Source of the DNA: Burkholderiales bacterium Ga0077544
Lineage (GTDB): Bacteria; Pseudomonadota; Gammaproteobacteria; Burkholderiales; Burkholderiaceae_D
Direction: 5' to 3'
Assembly (NCBI GenBank): GCA_001464355.1
Contig: LNEU01000015.1
Coordinates: 277,098 to 341,097, forward strand
DNA length: 64,000 nucleotides
Positions 26,102-33,900 of this stretch are shown here, in pieces. The notes under the pieces were generated by a model, which had not been told where the DNA came from, ran no database searches, and worked only from the letters and a program-made list of their open reading frames with translations. Position numbers and translations under genes: made by a program. How positions within the stretch are numbered: the stretch's first letter is position 1; the number at the start of each line of letters is the position of its first letter.

Positions 26102-26741
26102 AATTACTGCAACTTATGGCAGCGCGATAGGCGCTGATACTGGCGCGGATCCAAGCGCGCGTTATTATGTGAACGAGCATCATCCGGAAAACAGCACCTT
26201 GCTGGGTTTCTGGCTGTACCTGATGAGCGATTGCCTGATTTTCGCGTGTTTGTTCGCAACCTACGCTGTGCTGGGTCGCAGCTACGCTGGCGGTCCGACC
26301 GGTGCCGAATTATTCGATCTGCCACTGGTGGCGATGAATACGGCATTCCTGCTGTTGTCGTCGATTACCTACGGCTTCGCGATGCTGGAATCGCAAAAGA
26401 AAAACCTGCGTGCAACGATGATCTGGCTGGGTGTGACTGGTTTGCTCGGTCTGGCCTTCCTGGCATTGGAGTTGTACGAGTTCAGCCATTTGATACATCT
26501 GGGTGCAGGCCCGGAACGTAGTGGCTTCCTGACAGCTTTCTTTGCGCTGGTTGCTACTCACGGTTTGCACGTTACCTTTGGTATCGTCTGGCTCGTGACC
26601 TTGATGTTCCAACTCAAGCGCCACGGTCTGATTCCTGAAAACGGCCGTCGTCTGATGTGCCTGTCCATGTTCTGGCATTTCCTGGATGTGATCTGGATCG
26701 GCGTCTTTACCTTTGTTTATTTGATGGGAGTCCTGCCATGA
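26094..26741 (+). CDS. cyoC: Cytochrome bo3-type quinol oxidase subunit III
   Basis: Subunit III, 215 residues with five predicted membrane helices. The segments [21 protein letters not shown] near residue 43, [16 protein letters not shown] and [21 protein letters not shown] at the end are hallmarks of the family. It stabilises the oxidase and its lipid pocket; it binds no metal. The gene overlaps cyoB upstream and its stop overlaps the ATG of cyoD, so the four subunits are translated in a chain. Confidence 0.95.
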   Translation: MSEITATYGSAIGADTGADPSARYYVNEHHPENSTLLGFWLYLMSDCLIFACLFATYAVLGRSYAGGPTGAELFDLPLVAMNTAFLLLSSITYGFAMLESQKKNLRATMIWLGVTGLLGLAFLALELYEFSHLIHLGAGPERSGFLTAFFALVATHGLHVTFGIVWLVTLMFQLKRHGLIPENGRRLMCLSMFWHFLDVIWIGVFTFVYLMGVLP

Positions 26742-27181
26742 GCGATCATCATTCCGCACACGGTGCACACGGCAGCGATCACGGTCACGGCCACGACGAC
26801 CATGTTGATCACGGCAGTCTGAAAAGCTATACGATTGGTTTTGTACTGTCAGTCATTCTGACGGCGATCCCGTTCTGGCTGGTCATGGGTAATGTGATCA
26901 GTGATTCCAGCACGACCGCCTTGGTCATTCTGGGTTTTGCAGCGGTACAGATTGTGGTTCACATGATCTACTTCCTGCACATGAATACCAAATCCGAGGG
27001 CGGATGGTCGATGCTGGCTCTGGTATTTACCGTTATGGTGGTTGTCATCATGCTGGTAGGTTCCATCTGGGTCATGTATCACCTCAACACCAACATGATG
27101 CCTCACATGTCGGATCCGACAGGTGAATTGCATATGCCGTCGGCCACGCATGATGCGTCTCAGCACACGCAACACAAATAA
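26738..27181 (+). CDS. cyoD: Cytochrome bo3-type quinol oxidase subunit IV
   Basis: Small subunit IV of 147 residues with three membrane helices (about 32-52, 60-82 and 95-117), needed for assembly of Cu-B in related oxidases. Start is the ATG at 26738 overlapping the cyoC stop; a longer frame upstream runs through cyoC. The N-terminal 27 residues are very rich in histidine (12 His, such as HSAHGAHGSDHGHGHDDH), a possible metal-binding tail. The C-terminal tail is also His- and Met-bearing. The stop shares one base with the SURF1 start codon. Confidence 0.93.
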   Translation: MSDHHSAHGAHGSDHGHGHDDHVDHGSLKSYTIGFVLSVILTAIPFWLVMGNVISDSSTTALVILGFAAVQIVVHMIYFLHMNTKSEGGWSMLALVFTVMVVVIMLVGSIWVMYHLNTNMMPHMSDPTGELHMPSATHDASQHTQHK

Positions 27182-28011
27182 TGGTGGATGAGTTGCAAGG
27201 CAAAAACGGCTCGGTTTCGCAGGAAACCGAGCCGTCTTTACGTTCAAATACCACGCGTCTCGTATTGGCAGTCTGTGCAGCGTTACTATTTGCAGGTTTT
27301 GTTGCCTTGGGTACATGGCAGGTTTATCGTTTGCAGTGGAAACTTGCTTTGATTGAGCGGGTAGATCAGCGCGTGCACGCGGCGGCAGTGGCGGCACCCA
27401 CGCCTGAGTACTGGTCGCAGGTCAGTCGTGAAAATGATGAGTATCGGCACGTTCATGTAAGTGGGGTGTTTTTGCATGAACTCTCCAGCAAGGTCCAAGC
27501 GCTGACAGAACGGGGGAGCGGCTATTGGTTGCTGACACCGCTACGAGCAGAAGATGGCAGTGTGGTTTTCATCAATCGCGGCTTCATCACAGAGGCGCAG
27601 AGCAAGATGATTTTTTCCGAGCAGGCAAAAGCAAATGCATCAGCACTTGGCCGTGCCGACCAAGTGCTGGTAAGCGGTTTGTTGCGGATCAGCGAACCGG
27701 GCGGCGGCTTCTTGCGTAAAAATGATCCCGCCGACAATCGCTGGTATTCGCGTGACGTTCAATCACTGGGGCAAGCGCACAGTCTGCCACGCGTTGCACC
27801 CTATTTTATCGATGCTGCAGTTGATAAAGGCAATCCTTCTACTGCAGATTCCTCACTAGTCAGGCCGGTCGCCGGTTTGACGGTGATCGCATTTCACAAT
27901 AGCCATATGGTCTATGCACTTACTTGGTATGCTCTTGCCTTGATGGTGGCAGGTGCAGCTTTTTGGGTGACACGAGAAGAGCGCAAGGCAAGACGAGCGC
28001 GCAAGCGCTGA
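27181..28011 (+). CDS. SURF1 family oxidase assembly protein
   Basis: SURF1 proteins assist heme insertion into terminal oxidases. This 276-residue member has two membrane helices (about 27-47 and 245-263) flanking a periplasmic domain, with family segments FVALGTWQVYRLQWK, GYWLLTPL, VFINRGF and RPVAGLTVIAFHNSHMVYALTWYALA. It directly follows cyoD, sharing one base with its stop, so it is an operon partner of the quinol oxidase rather than of an aa3 cytochrome c oxidase. In Paracoccus denitrificans a Surf1q protein is encoded with a ba3 quinol oxidase, and this looks like the same arrangement. Confidence 0.9.
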   Translation: MVDELQGKNGSVSQETEPSLRSNTTRLVLAVCAALLFAGFVALGTWQVYRLQWKLALIERVDQRVHAAAVAAPTPEYWSQVSRENDEYRHVHVSGVFLHELSSKVQALTERGSGYWLLTPLRAEDGSVVFINRGFITEAQSKMIFSEQAKANASALGRADQVLVSGLLRISEPGGGFLRKNDPADNRWYSRDVQSLGQAHSLPRVAPYFIDAAVDKGNPSTADSSLVRPVAGLTVIAFHNSHMVYALTWYALALMVAGAAFWVTREERKARRARKR

Positions 28012-28061
28012 TTCGCTTTGCGCTACCAGCCGCGCCGATTGTATAGACAGAGAAACTGAAG

Positions 28062-29396
28062 ATGCTGGGAAAAACTGAAATTCCTTCGGTTAAAGAAGAT
28101 CTGAAAATTCGAAGCACCGCCGTGCGTGCAGAAAATTCCGCTGGCCACAAGAATATGCAGCAACTGATTCAGTTGCGCTGGATCGCCGTCGTTGGCCAAA
28201 TCACGACGATTGCCGTCGTCACACTGATCTTCGGTATCGAACTCCCGGTACGCCACATGCTGGAAGTACTGGTATGTCTGGTTGCATTCAATATTGCCAG
28301 CCATTTGCGTTGGCATGAGCGACCATACGTATCAAATAAAGAATTATTTCTTGCGATGCTGGTAGACGTCGGCATACTGACTGCACAGCTTTACTTGAGT
28401 GGTGGTACCACCAATCCTTTCATCTTCCTGTACCTGCTGCAGGTTATTTTGAGCGCCATGTTGCTAGAGGCGTGGTCGACGTGGAGCATCGTTGCGATCA
28501 CTAGCGCCTGCCTGATAGGTCTTACTCTTTTTTCAAGCCCACTAGTATTGCCTTACGATCATCAACTGCGTTTTTTCAGCTTGTATGTACAGGGCATGCT
28601 GATCTGCTTTACCTTGAACGGCATCTTGCTGGCATTTTTCATGACGCGTATCAGCCGCAATTTGCGGGCAGGTGACGCGCGACTTGCCGAATTTCGCAAA
28701 CGCGCGCTGGAAGAAGAACATATCGTCCGCATGGGCTTGCTGGCGTCCGGCGCTGCGCATGAATTGGGAACGCCGCTGGCTACTTTGTCGGTGATTCTCG
28801 GCGACTGGAAGCACATGCCGGAATTCAGTAATAACAAAGTGCTGCTGGAAGAAATTACCGAGATGGAAACGCAGTTGCAGCGTTGCAAAAGTATCGTCAG
28901 CAGCATTCTTCTTTCCGCCGGTGAGGCGCGAGGTGAATCGTCGGTCAAGACGACGCTCAGCACCTTCCTTGATGATCTGGCGACCGAGTGGCGCAGTAGC
29001 AGACCGGTCGCTTCATTTGACTACACCAATCGGATTGCCCATGACGTACCAGTGGTGTTCGACTCTGTATTGAAACAGATGATTTGTAATGTGCTGGACA
29101 ATGCATTTGAAGCATCGCCGCAATTTGTAAGTCTGGATGCATCACGACAAGGCGATACGCTGACTTTACGCATCAGCGATAAAGGCCCCGGCTTTGCACC
29201 AGCGATGCTGGCGCAAATAGGCAAGCCCTATCAGTCCAGTAAAGGGCGTCCTGGTAGTGGTCTTGGATTGTTTTTGGTAGTGAATGTGGCGCGCAAATTG
29301 GGCGGTACCGTCAATGCGCGCAATCGGGAAGAGGGCGGTGCGCTGGTTGAACTGACATTGCCGCTTGCTGCAATCAGTCTGGACGAGGAAGAATAA
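28062..29396 (+). CDS. regB: Redox-sensing histidine kinase RegB/PrrB family
   Basis: A membrane sensor kinase of 444 residues with six N-terminal helices. The quinone-site heptad GGTTNPF is at residues 114-120. His233 lies in the RegB-specific H-box GAAHELGTPLATL. Cys275 in QRCKSIV stands at the place of the redox-active cysteine of Rhodobacter RegB. N- and G-boxes (NVLDNAFEA, DKGPGF, GSGLGLF) follow. The kinase should read the quinone-pool state and phosphorylate RegA, whose gene begins at the next base. Its location behind cyo-surf1 couples oxidase expression and redox sensing. The C-terminus ends in an acidic DEEE tail. Confidence 0.92.
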   Translation: MLGKTEIPSVKEDLKIRSTAVRAENSAGHKNMQQLIQLRWIAVVGQITTIAVVTLIFGIELPVRHMLEVLVCLVAFNIASHLRWHERPYVSNKELFLAMLVDVGILTAQLYLSGGTTNPFIFLYLLQVILSAMLLEAWSTWSIVAITSACLIGLTLFSSPLVLPYDHQLRFFSLYVQGMLICFTLNGILLAFFMTRISRNLRAGDARLAEFRKRALEEEHIVRMGLLASGAAHELGTPLATLSVILGDWKHMPEFSNNKVLLEEITEMETQLQRCKSIVSSILLSAGEARGESSVKTTLSTFLDDLATEWRSSRPVASFDYTNRIAHDVPVVFDSVLKQMICNVLDNAFEASPQFVSLDASRQGDTLTLRISDKGPGFAPAMLAQIGKPYQSSKGRPGSGLGLFLVVNVARKLGGTVNARNREEGGALVELTLPLAAISLDEEE

Positions 29397-29933
29397 ATGT
29401 CGGCTGATCGCCTGTTGTTACTGATTGAAGATGACGCCGCTTTTGCGCGCACATTAGGACGCTCGTTCGAGCGTCGCGGATATACAGTTTTGCTTGCGGC
29501 GAATCAGGATGCTGCCACAGCCTTGTTGCGTGAGCATTCCCCTGGTTATGCGGTCGTCGATCTCAAGCTGGAAGGAAATACATCCGGTCTCGCCTGCGTA
29601 CAGATGCTGCACAAGCATGATCCGGCGATGCTGATCGTTGTGCTGACTGGATTTGCCAGTCTGAATACGGCGGTAGAAGCGATCAAGCTTGGCGCCTGCC
29701 AGTATCTGGCGAAACCATCGAATACCGACGACATTGAAGCTGCGTTTGGCCATATCGCAGGTGCGACTGAAATTGAATTGACCAGCCGTTCGACATCAAT
29801 CAAGACGCTGGAATGGGAACGCATCCACGAAGTGCTGGTGGAAACTGATTTCAATATTTCCGAAGCTGCGCGCCGGCTTGGCATGCACAGGCGAACCTTG
29901 GCGCGCAAGCTGGAAAAGCAGCGCGTCAAATAA
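29397..29933 (+). CDS. regA: Redox response regulator RegA/PrrA family
   Basis: The partner regulator of RegB, 178 residues. The receiver domain has acidic residues EDD at 11-13, phosphoacceptor Asp55, Thr84 and Lys106. A linker leads to a Fis-type helix-turn-helix at about 153-174 (NISEAARRLGMHRRTLARKL), nearly invariant in RegA proteins. It begins immediately after the regB stop. Expected targets are terminal oxidase and other redox-linked genes, possibly including the upstream cyo operon; that is inference from related systems. Confidence 0.93.
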   Translation: MSADRLLLLIEDDAAFARTLGRSFERRGYTVLLAANQDAATALLREHSPGYAVVDLKLEGNTSGLACVQMLHKHDPAMLIVVLTGFASLNTAVEAIKLGACQYLAKPSNTDDIEAAFGHIAGATEIELTSRSTSIKTLEWERIHEVLVETDFNISEAARRLGMHRRTLARKLEKQRVK

Positions 29934-29951
29934 GTAATACCGGACGATGCG

Positions 29952-30605
29952 ATGACCTTGAGCTTGTTTGATGCCGAAGAAAACAAGCGCACATGGCAGG
30001 AGCCTTTGTGCGACGGTGCGTTGGTGCTACGTGGTTTCGTTCTTGATGACGAAACGAAGATTCTTGCAGCATTGGAAGACGTCCTTGCACAGTCACCGTT
30101 ACGTAATATGGTTACGCCTGGCGGATTTCGCATGTCGGTCGCGATGAGCAATTGCGGTACTTACGGTTGGGTAACGGATAGAGGCGGTTATCGCTACGAC
30201 CGCATGGATCCTGAAAGTGGGAATGCATGGCCTGCGATGCCCGATTTTTTTGCAAAGCTCGCTCAAGAAGCCGCAGCACAAGCTGGTTTCAAAAATTTTG
30301 AACCCGATGCCTGCCTGATCAATCGCTATGAAGTCGGTGCACGGATGTCTTTGCATCAAGACAAGAACGAATGTGATTTCACGCAGCCTATTGTTTCGGT
30401 TTCGCTGGGCATTCCAGCCATGTTTTTATTCGGCGGCATGCGACGCGAAGACAAAGCCATGCGGGTGCCGTTGGCGCATGGCGATGTAGTAGTGTGGGGC
30501 GGTGCAGCCAGACTGCGATATCACGGCGTATTGGCCGTCAAGACTGCAAGTCATCCGCTACTTGGCCAACATCGAATTAATCTGACTTTTCGCAAGGTTA
30601 ATTAA
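29952..30605 (+). CDS. alkB: Alpha-ketoglutarate-dependent DNA dealkylase
   Basis: AlkB repairs 1-methyladenine and 3-methylcytosine in DNA and RNA by oxidative demethylation with Fe(II) and 2-oxoglutarate. The protein has 217 residues, one more than the E. coli enzyme. Iron ligands His135, Asp137 (LHQDKNE) and His191 (RYHGV), and the 2-oxoglutarate-binding Arg208 and Arg214, are spaced exactly as in E. coli (131, 133, 187, 204 and 210). The gene is 18 bases after regA, so it may be read from the same transcript, and it has no adjacent ada gene. Confidence 0.93.
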   Translation: MTLSLFDAEENKRTWQEPLCDGALVLRGFVLDDETKILAALEDVLAQSPLRNMVTPGGFRMSVAMSNCGTYGWVTDRGGYRYDRMDPESGNAWPAMPDFFAKLAQEAAAQAGFKNFEPDACLINRYEVGARMSLHQDKNECDFTQPIVSVSLGIPAMFLFGGMRREDKAMRVPLAHGDVVVWGGAARLRYHGVLAVKTASHPLLGQHRINLTFRKVN

Positions 30606-30612
30606 GCACTTG

Positions 30613-30642
30613 TTCATCAGTGCACCAGTGGGCGCTGATGAA
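30613..30642. terminator. Hairpin between convergent alkB and VOC genes
   Basis: TTCATCAG pairs with CTGATGAA over a 14-nt segment that can itself pair partly (TGC/GCG). It fills the gap between the two converging stops. There is no T-run, so termination efficiency is uncertain. Confidence 0.45.
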
Positions 30643-30643
30643 T

Positions 30644-31120
30644 TCATGATGTGGCGTTGACCATTTTTTCGAGCGCCTGTTTCATTTCTTCCGGACTGAC
30701 ATCGCGCATATGCGTCGCGATCGACCAATTGTGACCAAAAGGATCTTCCACCACGCCGTAGCGATCACCCCAGAACATATCTTCCAGCGGAAACTTGACG
30801 ATGGCGCCAGCTGCAACTGCACGATTGAATACCGCATTGGCATCTTCGACATAAAGATGGAGCGTGACTGGCGATCCTTTCAATGCCTTTGGTCCCAGTG
30901 CGTTACAGTCGCGCATTTGGTCTACCAGCATGATGCAGGAATCGCCGATACGAATTTGCGCATGCATTATTTTTCCTTCCGGGCCGGGCAGCCGTGCCAA
31001 CTCCACTGCATGGAATGCCTTGATATAAAACATGATTGCATCGGCTGCACCTTCGCATACGAGATGAGGTGTGACGGTATGCATGCCATTCGGTATTGCT
31101 TGTACTTTGCTCTGACTCAT
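30644..31120 (-). CDS. VOC (glyoxalase/PhnB-like) family protein
   Basis: A vicinal-oxygen-chelate fold protein of 158 residues, two beta-alpha-beta-beta-beta modules. The opening TVTPHLVCEGAADAIMFYIKAF and the closing WGDRYGVVEDPFGHNWSIATH are typical of the PhnB/YdcA-like group, whose reactions are mostly unknown. It has an AAGGAG ribosome-binding site 7 bases before the ATG. It follows the NTF2-like gene on the same strand by 67 bases and they likely form a transcript. A second VOC protein of this group is encoded at 61363. Confidence 0.8.
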   Translation of the reverse strand: MSQSKVQAIPNGMHTVTPHLVCEGAADAIMFYIKAFHAVELARLPGPEGKIMHAQIRIGDSCIMLVDQMRDCNALGPKALKGSPVTLHLYVEDANAVFNRAVAAGAIVKFPLEDMFWGDRYGVVEDPFGHNWSIATHMRDVSPEEMKQALEKMVNATS

Positions 31121-31187
31121 GATGAATCTCCTTTTTCATGGACCCCCGGCCTTTTCTCGCTGCCGGAACCACTGATTGCCATATGAC

Positions 31188-31628
31188 TTAAGGCTTAAGA
31201 TCAAACAGCGCCTTGCCGCTTTCGGGATCGAAAGGTGCCGAAAAGTGCTCGTGTACGATGTGCCATTGGCCATTTGTTTTCCTGTATGCGCTGGACACGC
31301 GCATCCATGAAGAATGCTGATTGCCATCCTTGTCGGTGCCGCCACAATGATTAAGGCAATGGCTGTAGGCGATTTGGTCGGCTGCGCCTATATGTAAATC
31401 ATGTATTTTGAAAGTCATAGGGCCGCTACACATTTCAAGACAGGTTTTCCAGTGTTTTTTGTACGCGTCAATGCCTTTGAATTGCAGCGCCATGATCGCA
31501 TCATAGGCAATCACTTCGGGGGCGTAGTGGGACATGATGGCATTCAGATCACCTGCACTGGCGGCCTTTTCCCAACTCTTCATTAAGGTACGTACATCGG
31601 CTTCGGAGTTTGCGACGGCTTGATCCAT
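31188..31628 (-). CDS. NTF2-like / SnoaL-type protein
   Basis: An NTF2-fold protein of 146 residues with no assigned reaction. The N-terminal helix region (LMKSWEKAASAGDLNAIMSHYAPEVIAYD) and the closing WHIVHEHFSAPFD strand are characteristic of the SnoaL-like and ketosteroid-isomerase-like superfamily. It has a strong AAAGGAG ribosome-binding site. A 17-bp inverted repeat lies about 30 bases upstream and could be an operator. It is probably co-transcribed with the VOC gene, a pairing common in stress- or xenobiotic-response gene sets. Confidence 0.78.
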   Translation of the reverse strand: MDQAVANSEADVRTLMKSWEKAASAGDLNAIMSHYAPEVIAYDAIMALQFKGIDAYKKHWKTCLEMCSGPMTFKIHDLHIGAADQIAYSHCLNHCGGTDKDGNQHSSWMRVSSAYRKTNGQWHIVHEHFSAPFDPESGKALFDLKP

Positions 31629-31656
31629 GATGTTTCTCCTTTGTAATGAGTGCTTG

Positions 31657-31673
31657 TTTACGTCATACGTAAA
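31657..31673. promoter_or_regulatory. Palindromic operator candidate
   Basis: TTTACGT-CAT-ACGTAAA is a perfect 7-bp inverted repeat with a 3-bp spacer. It is centred about 37 bases before the NTF2-like start and about 50 bases before the rightward hypothetical gene at 31714. It resembles a small-repressor (TetR/MarR/HxlR-like) site, but no regulator gene is adjacent. Confidence 0.45.
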
Positions 31674-31713
31674 TCATAGGATAGGTAGTAGAACGTCTAC
31701 ACAATAATAGAAA

Positions 31714-32055
31714 ATGACAAAGAAAATGGAGGCGTTGAAACGCAAAATCTATCGTTGCGGGAATTTGTATCGGCCATTGCTGGATGCCGGTACACAGCCG
31801 GTGCTAGCTATCGAAGGTGAATGGGCGAGGTCGAGTAGAAGTAATGCGGCCGATGTCGCGCGTACACATCTGCGGGCGGTGAGTACTGGTATATGCGTTT
31901 TGCTCGCAGTCGATGCAGATCAGGCAGAAGCGATCTGTCAGCGTTTGATCGACATGCTCGAGTCTGGTTTGCCGCAAGCCCGTACAGTGTGCTGGCGACG
32001 TTGGTCAGCGCGAGCGCAAGGGATCCAGCAAGTGGCGCAAGGCATTATGGTCTAG
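31714..32055 (+). CDS. Hypothetical protein overlapping a convergent gene
   Basis: A frame of 113 codons. The first 85 residues look protein-like (charged N-terminus KRKIYRCGNLYRPLL, a hydrophobic strand GICVLLAVDA, an amphipathic helix AEAICQRLIDML), while the last 28 are Arg/Trp-rich and overlap the oppositely directed DUF3820 gene by 51 bases. The upstream GGAGGCG lies inside the frame, so a later start is possible. I recognise no family. It may be real, with a readthrough tail, or a truncated gene. Confidence 0.35.
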   Translation: MTKKMEALKRKIYRCGNLYRPLLDAGTQPVLAIEGEWARSSRSNAADVARTHLRAVSTGICVLLAVDADQAEAICQRLIDMLESGLPQARTVCWRRWSARAQGIQQVAQGIMV

Positions 32056-32217
32056 CTCGTACATCAAGGCAATCAGACTGCCTAATTCACCTTTGGGAAA
32101 ACCTTCGCGCGCGAACCAGCCCAGATAATGCCCGGGAAGGTCGGCCAGCAGACGGCCTTTGTATTTTCCATAAGGCATGGTTTGACTGACCAGTAGAGAA
32201 AGGTGTTCTGGATTCAT
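32005..32217 (-). CDS. DUF3820 family protein
   Basis: A small protein of 70 residues carrying the DUF3820 pattern MPYGKYKGRLLADLPGHYLGWFAREGFPKGELG, which takes up most of its length. Structures of this family resemble nuclease- or nucleic-acid-associated folds, and it has been labelled a putative quorum-sensing-regulated factor; no reaction is established. Its 3' end overlaps the convergent hypothetical gene. Size and sequence are complete for the family. Confidence 0.8.
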   Translation of the reverse strand: MNPEHLSLLVSQTMPYGKYKGRLLADLPGHYLGWFAREGFPKGELGSLIALMYELDHNALRHLLDPLRSR

Positions 32218-32436
32218 GCCTTGCGTGTGAAGTAATCAATTATGTCGCACATGATAAACCTTGAAACAGCTTGCATCGAATTGCGTGAACAAAACTTGAA
32301 TGAGGGTAAGGCTGCGGTGCTTTGCTAACAAGGGTATGCTTCAACACTGCATGCAATACGGTTTCCCTGATAGATCATGTCCCGGTTGTCGGCAAGCAAC
32401 GCCCATTCATTTCAAGTTTCGAACAAGGAGAACAGC

Positions 32437-32988
32437 ATGAGCCATTATCAAATTGCAGTTGTCGTCGGCAGTCTGCGCAAGGATTCCTTCAATCAAAAAA
32501 TGGCCAACGCGCTGGTCAAGCTGGCACCTGCCGGGTTCGTGTTCAAGCAAATGCAGATCGGTGATTTGCCACTTTACAATCAGGACGATGACGGCAATCC
32601 TTCCGTCGAAGTGAAGCGCTTGAAGGCAGATATTTCGGCATCGCAGGGCTTGCTGTTCCTGACCCCTGAATATAACCGCTCCATCCCCGGCGTACTCAAG
32701 AATGCGATTGATCATGTTTCGCGCCCCTACGGCCAAAACGCTTGGGCAGGCAAACCGGCCGGCGTGCTCGGCGTATCTGTAGGTGCGATTGGCACTGCGC
32801 TGGCGCAACAGCATTTGCGTAATATTCTTGCCTATCTTGATGTGCCGACACTTGGCCAGCCGGAAGCATTTATTCATGCCAAGGATGGCTTGTTTGACGC
32901 CGATGGAAATATCGGTGAAGGCAGCAAGAAATTCCTGCAAGGCTGGATGGATACATATGCCGCCTGGGTCAAGAAGCATGCAAGCTGA
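32437..32988 (+). CDS. NAD(P)H-dependent FMN reductase (ChrR/YieF-like flavoprotein)
   Basis: A flavodoxin-like oxidoreductase of 183 residues that would reduce quinones, azo compounds or metal oxyanions such as chromate. The ATG at 32437 has a clear CAAGGAG site; the longer frame upstream has none. The FMN phosphate loop GSLRKDSFNQK is at residues 10-20, and PEYNRSIPGVLKNAIDHVSR near 80-100 is the isoalloxazine-binding signature. The gene stands alone, followed by a terminator. Soluble and cytoplasmic by composition. Confidence 0.88.
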   Translation: MSHYQIAVVVGSLRKDSFNQKMANALVKLAPAGFVFKQMQIGDLPLYNQDDDGNPSVEVKRLKADISASQGLLFLTPEYNRSIPGVLKNAIDHVSRPYGQNAWAGKPAGVLGVSVGAIGTALAQQHLRNILAYLDVPTLGQPEAFIHAKDGLFDADGNIGEGSKKFLQGWMDTYAAWVKKHAS

Positions 32989-33044
32989 AAGTTACGACCC
33001 GTTTCAGGCCTGATTGTCGATCTTCGGTCAGCTTGATATGCAAG

Positions 33045-33070
33045 CGGCTTGCAAAGCCGTTCATTTCTTT
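33045..33070 (+). terminator. Terminator of the FMN reductase gene
   Basis: CGGCTT-GCA-AAGCCG is a 6-bp stem with a 3-nt loop followed by the T-rich TTCATTTCTTT, 57 bases after the stop. Confidence 0.6.
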
Positions 33071-33099
33071 AACCATCAAAAGCGGATGTCAATTCTCAG

Positions 33100-33546
33100 A
33101 TGTTGATCGAAACGGCTACCACGACGGACATTCCGGCTCTTAGTGAACTGCTAAGTGAACTTTTTTCGCAAGAACTAGAGTTCGCGCCGGACAACACGGC
33201 ACAGTCCAGCGGGTTGCTGAAGATAATCGAGAGTCCTGATATAGGCATCATCTTGCTGGCGCGGCGAAATGGGCAAGTGGTCGGAATGCTGACCATGCTG
33301 TTTACAATCTCCACTGCGCTTGGTGCGCCGGTAGTGCTGCTGGAAGACATGATAGTCACCGCTGCATGTCGTGGAGAACGGGTTGGCAGCCAGCTTTTGA
33401 GTGAAGCGATTTCTCTCGCCAGCAGGCGCGGTTGCAAGCGGATTACCGTGCTCACCGACGGCGTTAATCTGGCGGCACAGCAGTTCTATGCGACGCAGGG
33501 CTTTGTAGCTTCGAGCATGAAGCCTATGCGGCTTTTTCTCCGTTAA
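33100..33546 (+). CDS. GNAT family N-acetyltransferase
   Basis: An acetyl-CoA-dependent acyltransferase of 148 residues with the Gcn5-related fold. Beta-strand 4 (LLEDMIVTAACRGERVGSQLL) contains the acetyl-CoA pyrophosphate-binding motif R/Q-x-x-G-x-G/A in the form RGERVG. The C-terminal AAQQFYATQGFV segment is also conserved. The acceptor substrate is unknown. No clear ribosome-binding site is seen before the ATG. An 18-bp palindrome follows downstream. Confidence 0.82.
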   Translation: MLIETATTTDIPALSELLSELFSQELEFAPDNTAQSSGLLKIIESPDIGIILLARRNGQVVGMLTMLFTISTALGAPVVLLEDMIVTAACRGERVGSQLLSEAISLASRRGCKRITVLTDGVNLAAQQFYATQGFVASSMKPMRLFLR

Positions 33547-33562
33547 AAAATGATGCAGTACG

Positions 33563-33580
33563 CGCAGACTTGAGTCTGCG
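33563..33580. terminator. Compact palindrome after the GNAT gene
   Basis: CGCAGACT-TG-AGTCTGCG forms an 8-bp perfect inverted repeat 17 bases after the stop. The two-base spacer means the actual loop would open one or two pairs. No T-run follows. It could be a weak terminator or a protein-binding site near the feo promoter. Confidence 0.4.
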
Positions 33581-33608
33581 TTCAGATATAGCGCGCAAGT
33601 CGAATTAG

Positions 33609-33631
33609 ATTATAATGAGAATCATTGTTAT
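33609..33631. promoter_or_regulatory. Fur box and -10 region of the feo operon
   Basis: TATAATGAGAATCATTGTTA (33611-33630) contains the GAGAATCATT core of Fur boxes with mirror symmetry, and the TATAAT at 33611-33616 could be the -10 element. It ends 17 bases before the feoA start. Fur binding would block the promoter directly, giving iron-repressed Feo expression. A matching -35 hexamer is not obvious. Confidence 0.75.
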
Positions 33632-33646
33632 TTAATTTGGCCTTGT

Positions 33647-33886
33647 GTGAATCTTTCCGAACTCCCTCCATTTACTTCCGCCGTCGTCGATCAGGTAACG
33701 AACATCGAAAGTGATGATCCGATTGCCAAACGTTTGCGCGAACTCGGTTTTGTTTCCGGCGAACCGGTTCGTATCGTGGCGCGGGGGCCGATCGGTGCTG
33801 ATCCTTTGTTGGTACAAATCGGCTTTACGCGTTTTGCCTTGCGTCGCTCGGAAGCACAGCGCGTCAGCATTCATCTAGATAATTAA
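33647..33886 (+). CDS. feoA: Ferrous iron transport protein A
   Basis: A small SH3-like cytoplasmic protein of 79 residues that works with FeoB. The GTG start at 33647 gives the normal length. The RLRELGFVSGEPVRIVARGPIGADPLLVQIG pattern is diagnostic for the fold, and FTRFALRRSEAQRV is the typical closing strand. It is 14 bases upstream of feoB and directly downstream of a Fur box. Confidence 0.92.
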   Translation: MNLSELPPFTSAVVDQVTNIESDDPIAKRLRELGFVSGEPVRIVARGPIGADPLLVQIGFTRFALRRSEAQRVSIHLDN

Positions 33887-33900
33887 TTTTCGTCTCTTCC

